Below the pieces are notes generated by a model. The model made no database searches and was not told where the DNA came from. It saw only the letters and a list, made by a program, of their open reading frames with translations. Shown piece after piece: positions 8,666 through 16,371 of a stretch of 64,000 bases of DNA. The stretch's first letter is position 1, and every line of letters begins with the position of its first letter. Source of the DNA: an uncultured Candidatus Actinomarina sp. (GTDB lineage Bacteria > Actinomycetota > Acidimicrobiia > Actinomarinales > Actinomarinaceae); assembly GCA_902625455.1 (NCBI GenBank), contig CACOBL010000005.1:1-64000 (forward strand), given 5' to 3'. A program made the translations under genes and the position numbers.

Positions 8666-10551
8666 TATACAATCTTGGTATTTTGCTCAGCTGGTTAAGT
8701 TTTGCCCTATTAACAATTTTATTTTTTACAAAAAATACTTATAAAACTAATTTATTAGTCAGAATAAATTTATTCTTACAGGTAGCACTATTTTGCTTAC
8801 TTGAAATAGGTTTATTTCTTAATGACTTCTCTGTGTCATATATTGCTAACTACTCAGCAGAATCCACTCCTCCACTATATAAATTTGCGTCTTTGTGGGG
8901 CTCTTTGGATGGTTCAATTTTATTATGGAATTTATGTTTAAGTATATTTATGTATATATATTTAAAATATTACAAAATAAATGACTCAAATTTGGATATG
9001 AGAATATTTTCATTTATTACAATTTTTTTTGTTGGTTATACAGTATTTAGCTCATCTCCTTTTGCTGGTTGTGTTGAACTCGCAACAATTGGATGTGAAA
9101 AGTCAACATTAATACCATTTCAAAACACTCTAAAAAGTAATTTAGGAAGAGGTCCTAATCCATTACTTCAAAATCATCCGTTAATGGCCATTCACCCACC
9201 TATGCTTTATATTGGCTATGTTGGTATGACGCTTCCATTTGTAGCTGCAACGAGTAGATTGTTTAAAAAAGATGAATCTAATGATTGGATTGAAGTTGCT
9301 GAAAAAACAACTTATATTCCATGGCTATTTTTAACAACAGGAATTACATTAGGTGCTGCTTGGTCATATGAGGTCCTTGGATGGGGAGGATATTGGGCAT
9401 GGGATCCTGTTGAGAATGTCTCATTTATACCATGGTTGCTAGCAACAGCTTTTCTACATTCTTCAAAAGTACAAAAAACGAATAATACCTTATTAAATTG
9501 GAATTATATTTTAGTTGGTTTAATGTTTCTTTCTACAATATTTGGTACCTTTATAACAAGATCTGGAGTTTTAATTTCAGTTCATGCATTTTCAAATGGA
9601 AATATCGGCACTTATCTTCTAGTTGGACTCACATTATTTAGTTTGCTGTTTATATTTATTGGATCGAGAAATATCGATTATTTTACAAACTCAAAAAAAA
9701 TTACGAACTGGTTTGGTAAATCAGGATTCTTTATCCTCAATAACATCATTTTATTTTCATCTGCTTTAGTGATATTCATAGGAACTATTTTTCCATTATT
9801 TTATGAAACTTTATATGACAGACAAATAACTATTGGTAGAGCTTATTACGATATTCTTGTAGGTCCTATGCTTTTACTTTTATTGTTGTTGATGATATTT
9901 TCTGTCAAACTTACTGTAAAAAATATAGATATCAATTCTTGGTTTAAATTAAATTCAAACTTGTTAAATCTATCACTTGTAATTGCTATATTTATGTTAA
10001 TAAATCTAAATAATACCTATTTTCTGGTTGTTACAGTTGCTACATCTTTAATTCTTATACTTCTAACAATGAAAAATATGTTTATAAAATTTAGGATGAG
10101 TAGTACAAATAAAACTTATTGGACAGGACAAATAGCTCATCTAGGTATAGCCGTATTTGCTTTAGGTATTGTTTTGAACGTAACGCAAAGTTATTCAACT
10201 GAAGAAGAAATAAACTCTTTCCAAGAATTCGAATTTAACAATACAACATATTTTGTTTATGACTCAATCCAAGAAAATAAACCAGAAAAAACAGTTATTA
10301 AATTACCAATATCGAATGAAGTTAAAACTAAATATACGTCACTAAACATATTTAGAAATTCATCACAACAAGCTATCAGCTCTCCTGCTGTTTTTAGATC
10401 AGCTATTAATGATATTTATATAACTGTAAAATTTATTGATGAAGATAGCTATAAATTAATTGTCAGAAATAATTATGGTATTTTCATCATGTGGGTAGGT
10501 TTGTTTATTTCATCAATTTCTTTTATACCTAGGATAAAGAAACGTGTATAA
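8662..10551 (+). CDS. ccmF: Cytochrome c haem lyase subunit CcmF
   Basis: CcmF transfers haem from CcmE to the CXXCH motifs of apocytochrome c, working with CcmH. The 629-residue polytopic protein has roughly 14-15 membrane segments. The WWD domain is unmistakable near residue 240 (WGGYWAWDPVENVSF). Conserved histidine segments NHPLMAIHPPMLYIGYVG and TAFLHSSKVQ flank it, and FITRSGVLISVHAFSNG follows. The C-terminus contains an extracytoplasmic domain before a last membrane helix. The length is close to the usual 630-660. It overlaps ccmE by 4 bp and ccmH by 8 bp. Confidence 0.95.
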   Translation: MIYNLGILLSWLSFALLTILFFTKNTYKTNLLVRINLFLQVALFCLLEIGLFLNDFSVSYIANYSAESTPPLYKFASLWGSLDGSILLWNLCLSIFMYIYLKYYKINDSNLDMRIFSFITIFFVGYTVFSSSPFAGCVELATIGCEKSTLIPFQNTLKSNLGRGPNPLLQNHPLMAIHPPMLYIGYVGMTLPFVAATSRLFKKDESNDWIEVAEKTTYIPWLFLTTGITLGAAWSYEVLGWGGYWAWDPVENVSFIPWLLATAFLHSSKVQKTNNTLLNWNYILVGLMFLSTIFGTFITRSGVLISVHAFSNGNIGTYLLVGLTLFSLLFIFIGSRNIDYFTNSKKITNWFGKSGFFILNNIILFSSALVIFIGTIFPLFYETLYDRQITIGRAYYDILVGPMLLLLLLLMIFSVKLTVKNIDINSWFKLNSNLLNLSLVIAIFMLINLNNTYFLVVTVATSLILILLTMKNMFIKFRMSSTNKTYWTGQIAHLGIAVFALGIVLNVTQSYSTEEEINSFQEFEFNNTTYFVYDSIQENKPEKTVIKLPISNEVKTKYTSLNIFRNSSQQAISSPAVFRSAINDIYITVKFIDEDSYKLIVRNNYGIFIMWVGLFISSISFIPRIKKRV

Positions 10552-10903
10552 AAAATATTTAACTATTTTACTCCTCATCATAATTGCCTTGGTTCCAATA
10601 TTTCTTCCAAGTGATGAGTCTCGATTCGATGAATGGAGTCGGTCTTTACTATGCCCTGTATGCCAAGGTGAGACCTTGTATGACTCTCCATCTGAATATG
10701 CAGATGATATGCGTATTATCCTTCAAGAACAAATTGCCAACGGCTTGAATGATGATGAAATTTATGAATTTTGGGTTACAAGATATGGAGAAAAGATAAT
10801 TACAAATCCTATTGAAAGAAACAATGAATTAGTATTAATCCCTTTGTTTTTGATATTGGTGTTCGTTTTAATGTTTGTAAGGAATTTGTATGTTAAAAAA
10901 TAA
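10544..10903 (+). CDS. ccmH: Cytochrome c maturation thiol-reductase CcmH (CcmL type)
   Basis: This is the redox-active subunit that handles the apocytochrome haem-binding cysteines. The family signature is LLCPVCQGETLYDS with the CXXC pair at about residues 37 and 40, followed by helical segments ADDMRIILQEQIANGLND and the RYGEKIITNP motif. A hydrophobic N-terminal segment acts as an anchor or signal, and a C-terminal membrane helix (LFLILVFVLMFV) ends the protein. The 119-residue length corresponds to the CcmH N-domain alone, with the TPR part encoded by the next gene. The start is GTG, overlapping ccmF by 8 bp. Confidence 0.92.
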   Translation: MYKKYLTILLLIIIALVPIFLPSDESRFDEWSRSLLCPVCQGETLYDSPSEYADDMRIILQEQIANGLNDDEIYEFWVTRYGEKIITNPIERNNELVLIPLFLILVFVLMFVRNLYVKK

Positions 10904-11426
10904 ATGGTTCTATTCATTACTTTTCATAATCCTTTTCCCTATTTTTTTATTTATAAATTTACAAAGCAATACTGAAACTTTAAATAATCAATCAACAAAT
11001 CTAGATGATGTTACTAATGAAGAGATGGAACAGGTTATTAAATTAAATCCAGATATAATGCCTATGCGCGTTGCTTTAGCTAATAGATATTTTGAAGCTT
11101 TTGATTATTCGAGTGCTTTACCGCACTTTATGTATGTTGCTGAAAATTCAGAGGATAATGATTTAAAAAGCCTATCTCTATCCCAAATTGGATGGATGGT
11201 ATATGAATCTGGTGATAAAGTTACATCTTTAAATTATATAAATGAATCTTTGCGTCTCTCTCCAAAGTCATTATTGGCTGAAACTTACAAGGGTATAATT
11301 TTAATTCAGGAGGAAGAAACAAGAGATGAAGGTATTTTAATACTTAACTCTTTGAAAAATAATCCTGCGTTAACGAAAGAAGACCTTACAATTATTCAAG
11401 AAATTTTGGATATTTATGAAAATTAA
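10890..11426 (+). CDS. CcmI/NrfG-like TPR protein
   Basis: The 178-residue protein has an N-terminal membrane anchor at about residues 6-24, followed by a helical region resembling two to three tetratricopeptide repeats (ANRYFEAFDYSSALPHFMYVAE; GWMVYESGDKVTSLNYINESL). In other System I clusters a TPR protein (CcmI, or the C-terminal half of CcmH) presents the apocytochrome C-terminus to CcmF/H. The position between ccmH (14-bp overlap) and ccmG (11-bp overlap) makes that role likely. Sequence conservation is low, as usual for this component, so the role is inferred from context. Confidence 0.7.
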   Translation: MLKNKWFYSLLFIILFPIFLFINLQSNTETLNNQSTNLDDVTNEEMEQVIKLNPDIMPMRVALANRYFEAFDYSSALPHFMYVAENSEDNDLKSLSLSQIGWMVYESGDKVTSLNYINESLRLSPKSLLAETYKGIILIQEEETRDEGILILNSLKNNPALTKEDLTIIQEILDIYEN

Positions 11427-11898
11427 ATTTGCTTTTCTATTTTTAATATTTCTTTCATGTTCTACTACTCCTAGTAAGTCGAATATTGAGATTGATCAAA
11501 ATATTTTGAATAATCTCAAAGTACTTGAAACAGAAGAAAATTTATCAATTGATACATCAAATTACGTAATAATTAATTATTGGGCATCATGGTGCCTTGA
11601 ATGTATTGAGGAACATCAATTCCTAATTCAATTATCGAAAACAAAAGGATTGTCGGAAAAAATTATTCTTGTATCTTTTCAAGATTCAAAAGAAAATTCA
11701 ATAAATTTTTTAAATGAATATGGAAGAGGAAATATAATTTATGCAAAGGATCCTGAAAGTAAATTAGCAATTTATTCTGGTGTTTTTGGAATTCCTGAAA
11801 CTCATATTATTCTCGACAATAAAATAGTAAAAAAATACATAGGTCCTCTATCTTTGGGTGACGTAGAAGAAATAATAAATTCTTATTCAAATCAATAA
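11416..11898 (+). CDS. ccmG: CcmG/DsbE-like thioredoxin lipoprotein
   Basis: This is an extracytoplasmic thioredoxin that reduces apocytochrome c or CcmH cysteines. The N-terminus MKIKFAFLFLIFLSC is a lipoprotein signal with the acylated Cys at residue 15. The active site reads WASWCLECIEEH, so the CXXC dipeptide is Leu-Glu rather than the common Gly-Pro or Glu-Pro. The cis-proline loop is GVFGIPETHII, as in CcmG/TlpA proteins. The 160-residue length fits. It closes the ccm run and is followed 20 nt later by rnpB. Confidence 0.88.
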   Translation: MKIKFAFLFLIFLSCSTTPSKSNIEIDQNILNNLKVLETEENLSIDTSNYVIINYWASWCLECIEEHQFLIQLSKTKGLSEKIILVSFQDSKENSINFLNEYGRGNIIYAKDPESKLAIYSGVFGIPETHIILDNKIVKKYIGPLSLGDVEEIINSYSNQ

Positions 11899-11918
11899 AA
11901 TATACAATTAAAATAGAA

Positions 11919-12252
11919 ATTGTGAAATGGATAATCGCGATTTATCGAGGAAAGTCCGGACTCCACAGAGCATAGAGCTGGGTAACTCCCAGGCAAGTAA
12001 TTGACGGAAAGTGCAACAGAAAATATACCGCTTGCTTTGGCAAGTAAGGGTGAAAAGGTGGTGTAAGAGACCACCAGTAGTTTAAGTGATTAAGCTAGCT
12101 TGAAAACCCCTCTTGGAGCAATACTAAGAAGCAATTGACCTGCTCGGTTGATAATTGCGGGTAAGTAGCTAGATATATTTGGTAACAAATATACAAGATG
12201 GATGATTATCATGCGTAATGCGTATACAGAATCCGGCTTATAGTTTCACAAA
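11919..12252 (+). ncRNA. rnpB: RNase P RNA, bacterial type A
   Basis: This is the catalytic RNA of ribonuclease P, which matures tRNA 5' ends. The conserved core is present: GAGGAAAGTCC at 11947-11957, GTGCAACAGA at 12011-12020, AGGGTGAAAAGGTG near 12047-12060, the GTAAGAGACCACC element at 12062-12074 and ACAGAATCCGGCTTA at 12226-12240. The terminal helix P1 pairs TTGTGAAA (11920-11927) perfectly with TTTCACAA (12244-12251), which sets both ends. At about 334 nt it is shorter than the E. coli RNA (377 nt). No protein gene in this stretch is credible. Confidence 0.96.
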
Positions 12253-12256
12253 ACTC

Positions 12257-12279
12257 GGGTGCCTCTTTATGGGGCACCC
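12257..12279 (+). other. Hairpin after rnpB
   Basis: GGGTGCC at 12257-12263 pairs perfectly with GGCACCC at 12273-12279 around a 9-nt loop, immediately after the rnpB P1 helix. It is followed by A-rich rather than U-rich sequence on this strand, so it is not a classical intrinsic terminator. It may stabilise or process the 3' end of the RNA. Confidence 0.45.
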
Positions 12280-12299
12280 ACCTAAAAAAAATATCAAAC

Positions 12300-12305
12300 T
12301 ATTAT
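12300..12305 (+). promoter_or_regulatory. -10 hexamer TATTAT for the LLM oxidoreductase gene
   Basis: TATTAT lies 6 nt before the ATG at 12312, with no ribosome binding site between. The spacing places transcription start at or next to the A of ATG, as in leaderless actinobacterial mRNAs. No clear -35 box is seen. Confidence 0.5.
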
Positions 12306-12311
12306 TATCTA

Positions 12312-13292
12312 ATGACAAAATTTTCATACTTTTTAGGTTCAGAACAATGGCAACCCGAAGATTTAATCAAACATGCTGAAATAGCTAGAGAAGCAGGTTT
12401 TGAGATGTTAACAATTTCAGAACATTTTCATCCCTGGGTTGATGATTACTCTGCATCAAATTTTACATGGTCTACTTTAGGTGCTCTTGCCAACAAAGTT
12501 CCTGAATTAGATCTTGGTACCGGTGTAACAACTCCTTTATGGAGAATGCATCCTGGAGTGGTAGCTCAAGCTGCAGCAACTATTGACAGACTATCATCTT
12601 CTTCATTTCATTTAGGAGTTGGAACTGGAGAAAACATAAATGAAGGTCCACTTGGATATGAATTTCCTAAATATGAAGAAAGAAAAAACAGACTAATAGA
12701 ATCACTAACAATTATCAGAAGACTTTTTAATGGTGAAAAACTTACCTTTAACGGTGAATATTATAAAACAGAAAAAGCGAAGTTGTACTCTCCCCCATTA
12801 AAACATATACCGATATGGTTAGCTGCTGGTGGTCCTAAATCAGCTCAAGTAGCCGCTGAACATGCAGATGGGCTAATGATAAGTGTAAAAGATCCTAAAG
12901 ATTCTTACGAGAGAGTTATAGACCCTGCGAAAGAAAAAACGTCAGAGCTAAAAAAAGATAGTCTGTCTGTTCATACATATAGATGGACAATGTTTGCTGA
13001 AAATGACGATGATGCTTGGACTGCATTAAGATCTTGGAGAGGTTTGCGTGCTCCTAGTAGGCTTCAACAGCTAGATCCAGAAGCTTTAAGACTTGAAGCA
13101 GATAGTTTTTCTAAAGAAGAAATTATGAGTAAATTTTCAAAAGCTTCAACTGTTGATGAACTATATGAAATTTATAAACCATTGGTTGAGGAATTTGATT
13201 CAGAAATTGTAACAATTCAAATCTCATCTATTAACCAAGAAGAAACGATCAGACTATTAGGTAAAGAACTTTTGCCAAAACTTCGCAAATAA
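12312..13292 (+). CDS. LLM-class F420-dependent oxidoreductase, FGD-like
   Basis: This is a TIM-barrel protein of the luciferase-like monooxygenase superfamily. The order of motifs follows F420-dependent glucose-6-phosphate dehydrogenase: an AEIAREAGF helix, SEHFHPWVDD with the His used in F420/substrate binding, LGTGVTTPLWRMHP, LGVGTGENINEGPLGYEFP, and IPIWLAAGGPKSAQVAAEHADG. The length of 326 residues matches. This suggests that the cell makes coenzyme F420, which fits an actinobacterium. The substrate may be glucose 6-phosphate or another alcohol or hydroxy acid. No SD sequence precedes the ATG. Confidence 0.85.
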   Translation: MTKFSYFLGSEQWQPEDLIKHAEIAREAGFEMLTISEHFHPWVDDYSASNFTWSTLGALANKVPELDLGTGVTTPLWRMHPGVVAQAAATIDRLSSSSFHLGVGTGENINEGPLGYEFPKYEERKNRLIESLTIIRRLFNGEKLTFNGEYYKTEKAKLYSPPLKHIPIWLAAGGPKSAQVAAEHADGLMISVKDPKDSYERVIDPAKEKTSELKKDSLSVHTYRWTMFAENDDDAWTALRSWRGLRAPSRLQQLDPEALRLEADSFSKEEIMSKFSKASTVDELYEIYKPLVEEFDSEIVTIQISSINQEETIRLLGKELLPKLRK

Positions 13293-13293
13293 A

Positions 13294-14034
13294 TTGTTGA
13301 CCTATCTGATAATTGGTTTTACTGGAGGACTATTGTCTGGCCTTCTTGGAGTTGGTGGAGGTGTAATATTCGTTCCACTTTTAACATATCTAACAAAAAT
13401 AGATTTTAAAACTAACACAGGAATTTCTTCTCTTGCGGTAGTTTTTGTTGCTTCCGCGAGCAGTTTAACCTACATATTTAACGACTTCAATAGAGGATCT
13501 AATCTTGTATTTGCTATTGGAATTATAATAACTGGTGGAATTGTTGGTGGCTATTTGGGGAGTAAATTGACTCCAAAAATAAATACAAAAATTTTAATAA
13601 GAATTTTTTCTTTATTACTTATTGCGACAGCTTACAGAATGATTTTTTCTACATCTGTTGATGCAATATACGAAAATAATTTTTTTCTTTATTTTTTAGT
13701 TGGTCTTATATCTGGAATTGGATCAGGATTGTTAGGAATAGGCGGAGGGATTATAAGAATTCCAATGCTAATTTTACTCGGAGGATTTGAACAAATTATT
13801 GCTCAAGGAATTTCATTAATTACTACTGTTCCTACAGCATTAACAGCTGCCATAACAAAAATTCGAAAAAATAAAGATTCAATTAAGAATGGTCTTTACG
13901 TAGGTATTTTTGGTATTACTGGCTCTGTAATTGGTGGTAATTTTGTCTTTGATATTTCTGAAAATATCTTAAATGTTAGTTTTGGAATATTTCTTATTTT
14001 TGTTTCAATAAATATGTTTTTTACATCAAAGTAA
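13294..14034 (+). CDS. TSUP-family (TauE/SafE-like) membrane transporter
   Basis: This is a predicted permease of the sulfite exporter TauE/SafE family, which moves small sulfur-containing or organic anions across the cytoplasmic membrane. Two internal repeats each begin with the glycine-rich family signature: GGLLSGLLGVGGGVIFVPLL at the N-terminus and GIGSGLLGIGGGIIRIPMLI at about residue 145. Eight or so membrane segments are expected in 246 residues, the normal size. The start is TTG one base after the preceding stop; a second TTG follows at 13297. The cargo is not predictable. Its 3' end overlaps the convergent gene by 9 bp. Confidence 0.82.
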   Translation: MLTYLIIGFTGGLLSGLLGVGGGVIFVPLLTYLTKIDFKTNTGISSLAVVFVASASSLTYIFNDFNRGSNLVFAIGIIITGGIVGGYLGSKLTPKINTKILIRIFSLLLIATAYRMIFSTSVDAIYENNFFLYFLVGLISGIGSGLLGIGGGIIRIPMLILLGGFEQIIAQGISLITTVPTALTAAITKIRKNKDSIKNGLYVGIFGITGSVIGGNFVFDISENILNVSFGIFLIFVSINMFFTSK

Positions 14035-14490
14035 TTTTCCATTTTTTACAAACAATTTCAAATTTTCAATAGTTTTTAATTTAATTATTAAATATAAGGT
14101 TCCAATCAAATTTAAAACTATTTCAATTTGACTAGAAAAAACAATAGGATTTTGTTCATTTTCAAAAAAAGGATACAGAAAAACACTCTGATTTGACCAT
14201 GTAAAACTTAGAACCAAATATAAAAAAGAACCAATTGAAAATAATAAAGAGTTACGTCTAACTTTTGAACCACGTTTAGTAATAATCATTATTAAGAAGA
14301 ATAAAGAAACATTGAATAGCAAGCTATGACCTAAAAATTGAGCTTTGTTTGAAATTCCAAAATTGTAACTGATTGAATCGAATAATAAGGGATATAGACT
14401 TCCAAGTATTATAAATCTTAAATCTGCTGAATAATCCTTAAAAATGTAACGAAAAAGTAATACAGAAATACTTGATGTCCAGATAATCAT
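14026..14490 (-). CDS. Small membrane protein, possibly YdjM/DUF457-like
   Basis: The 154-residue protein has about four hydrophobic segments. It contains the spaced pattern GSLYPLLFDSISYNFG followed by GHSLLFN. This recalls the Asp and His-Ser positions of YdjM/DUF457-type membrane-bound metal-dependent hydrolases, but the usual PDLDH and RG.THS motifs are degenerate, so the assignment is weak. It is downstream of the RNase H gene (4-bp ATGA overlap) and so belongs to the Nif3/zinc-ribbon/RNase H run. No function can be assigned with confidence. Confidence 0.6.
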   Translation of the reverse strand: MIIWTSSISVLLFRYIFKDYSADLRFIILGSLYPLLFDSISYNFGISNKAQFLGHSLLFNVSLFFLIMIITKRGSKVRRNSLLFSIGSFLYLVLSFTWSNQSVFLYPFFENEQNPIVFSSQIEIVLNLIGTLYLIIKLKTIENLKLFVKNGKLL

Positions 14491-14879
14491 ACTTCGTCTA
14501 ATGCTTGATTTGCTAATTGATCAGCTCTTGAGTTGAATTCTCTTCTAATATGATGAATTTCAATATTCTCAATTTGATCTATCAACTTAAGGCTATTTTC
14601 ATAGTGACTTTGTAATTTTTTTGATTTAACTTTATATTCCATATTTACTTGTTGAACAACCAATAAAGAATCTAAAAATATTTTTACATCATTAACTTTT
14701 TTTTCAACGCAATACTCCAGAGCAGCAATTAACCCTAAATACTCTGCTACATTATTTGTATTAATACCAATCCTTTTTTTAATAGTGTCAATTTCCACTT
14801 TATCCTTATTGATTGACACTCCAATGGAAGCTTCACCTGGATTAGATCGAGAAGCTCCGTCACAATATATTTCATACAT
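14487..14879 (-). CDS. Ribonuclease HI-like protein
   Basis: RNase HI degrades the RNA strand of RNA-DNA hybrids. The four catalytic acidic residues are in YCDGASRSNPG, NNVAEYLGLIAAL, IFLDSLLVVQQV and SRADQLANQAL. The 130-residue protein contains only this domain. In mycobacteria and Streptomyces the equivalent gene is usually a longer fusion of RNase H with a CobC-like acid phosphatase, so the second domain is missing here. I chose the ATG at 14879, which shares a base with the upstream stop (TAATG), over an upstream frame-open start that would add ten residues inside the neighbouring gene. Confidence 0.88.
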   Translation of the reverse strand: MYEIYCDGASRSNPGEASIGVSINKDKVEIDTIKKRIGINTNNVAEYLGLIAALEYCVEKKVNDVKIFLDSLLVVQQVNMEYKVKSKKLQSHYENSLKLIDQIENIEIHHIRREFNSRADQLANQALDEV

Positions 14880-15586
14880 TAAATAACCACACCTTGACAA
14901 TATGGACATTGATTATATTTAGAATCAAAGATTTTATCCAATTCACTTGATGTTAGATTAACACCGCAACAACCACATTGGCCTTCGTTTTTATAGGCTG
15001 CTATAACCTCTACTCCATTATGTTTCAATTGATCGTAAAATTTTACAATGTCTTCAGGAAAAGTACTAAGTAATTTTGATTTCTTAATTTCAAGTTCATT
15101 TATATTGTTATCTAAATCTTTCCATTCGGACTGAATTCTTTTAGAGTATTCAATTATATTTGGTTTTAATTCTTCCAACGAGTTTTCTACTTTTGAATAA
15201 TTTAATAATTCTTCAGCATTTAAATTATTTAGTTTTTCAATTGAAACATTTAAATCGATAATATTGTTCTCAACACTTGATTTTTGTAAATTAAAATTTT
15301 GTAACTCTCCAGCATCAAGTTTAGGGTTTTGGAGTTTTTCTAAAATATTTTTTAACTTGTTTTCGCTTTCAAATATTTGTTTATCTAAAATCTTTTTTTC
15401 TTCAAAATAACTTTTAAGCTCATCTTTTTTTTTGATTAAAAGTGAATTGTTTTCGTGATATTTTTTTTCTAAATCTTTTAAAATATTTACACTTTCTCCC
15501 TTAGACTTTTCATCAATTAATTTAAATATTTCGTTATCTAAATCTTGTAAATCAATTAAATTGCTCAACAAAAAAGGTTTACTCAT
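14879..15586 (-). CDS. C4-type zinc-ribbon coiled-coil protein (CdsZ-like)
   Basis: The 235-residue protein is mostly long charged helices (about residues 10-185), predicted as an antiparallel coiled coil. It ends in a four-cysteine zinc ribbon, QCGCCGVNLTSSE then QCPYCQGVVI. This architecture and its place between nif3 and the RNase H gene match the actinobacterial protein annotated as a C4-type zinc-ribbon domain protein (Rv2229c position). It is thought to act in nucleic-acid binding or in RNA/ribosome-related regulation, but the precise role is not visible. It overlaps nif3 by 8 bp and the RNase H gene by 1 bp. Confidence 0.85.
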   Translation of the reverse strand: MSKPFLLSNLIDLQDLDNEIFKLIDEKSKGESVNILKDLEKKYHENNSLLIKKKDELKSYFEEKKILDKQIFESENKLKNILEKLQNPKLDAGELQNFNLQKSSVENNIIDLNVSIEKLNNLNAEELLNYSKVENSLEELKPNIIEYSKRIQSEWKDLDNNINELEIKKSKLLSTFPEDIVKFYDQLKHNGVEVIAAYKNEGQCGCCGVNLTSSELDKIFDSKYNQCPYCQGVVI

Positions 15587-16349
15587 AATACTTATTATAA
15601 AAATACTCGAGCTGTGTTCCTAGCTCATTACTCAAATTATTGACAAATTTTTTCATTCCTGGAATTTCAGTTGATAAGTGATTTACTTGAATTAATCCTA
15701 AGTGTGTTTCGTCACCTTTTAGTAAATATCTATGAGAAATATCACCTGTAATAAAAACATCAACTTTAGATATTATATCTTCTATAAATTGAGTACCTGA
15801 TCCTGGCAGGATTGCTACTGTATCAATGTCTTTAATATTTTGAAAATATTCATTTGTCCTTAAAACTTTTGTATTAAGTTTTGATTCGACAGTTTTTATA
15901 AATTTTTTATTTGTTGTTTTCTGTATATTTCCAAAACGGCCAGCTCCAAATTCACCTGTAGTGTGCGCAAAAACTTTAGTTTCTGTCATTTTAAATAAAT
16001 TTACTAATGAGTCTGCATTTCCTCCATTACAAACGTCCTGGGCTGTATGAATAGTAATTATATTTAATCCAGATTCTCTAAATTTTTTTGTTAAAGAATC
16101 TTCTTCTAAAGTTTCGGTACCATCTTCTTTTATAATTTTTTGGAGAGATGGTGGATGATAGGTTATTAATGTATTGATGTTGTTCATGATTGAATAATCT
16201 AAAACAGAATGTTCCAATTCATGCGCAACGGCCAATCCACTTACTTTAGAATTTTGTGAACCAACAGTAATTCCTACAAAATCATCATCAAAAGCATAAT
16301 CAAGAGGTACTAATGTATTTACAATTTCTAGTAATTTACCAACATTCAC
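15579..16349 (-). CDS. Nif3-like dinuclear metal centre protein
   Basis: Members of the Nif3/DUF34 family bind two metal ions, and the molecular role is debated (proposed GTP cyclohydrolase-like or metal-insertion functions). The 256-residue sequence has LITYHPPSLQKI with the first metal His, GDISHRYLLKG, and NHLSTEIPGMKKF with the late His/Glu pair. It heads the three-gene set nif3 / zinc ribbon / RNase H, typical of Actinobacteria. The ATG at 16349 lies 22 nt after the stop of the exporter gene on the same strand, so it may be expressed from read-through or its own promoter. Confidence 0.87.
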   Translation of the reverse strand: MNVGKLLEIVNTLVPLDYAFDDDFVGITVGSQNSKVSGLAVAHELEHSVLDYSIMNNINTLITYHPPSLQKIIKEDGTETLEEDSLTKKFRESGLNIITIHTAQDVCNGGNADSLVNLFKMTETKVFAHTTGEFGAGRFGNIQKTTNKKFIKTVESKLNTKVLRTNEYFQNIKDIDTVAILPGSGTQFIEDIISKVDVFITGDISHRYLLKGDETHLGLIQVNHLSTEIPGMKKFVNNLSNELGTQLEYFYNKYYE

Positions 16350-16371
16350 TTATTTAATAGTAATAAAAAAT

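Noticed and set aside
11892..12074. 60-residue minus-strand reading frame in the ccmG-rnpB gap
   Set aside because: It lies entirely antisense to the conserved core of RNase P RNA and shows no protein family features.
12257..12290. Intrinsic terminator after rnpB
   Set aside because: The hairpin is real but the downstream bases are A-rich, not T-rich, so I report only a hairpin.
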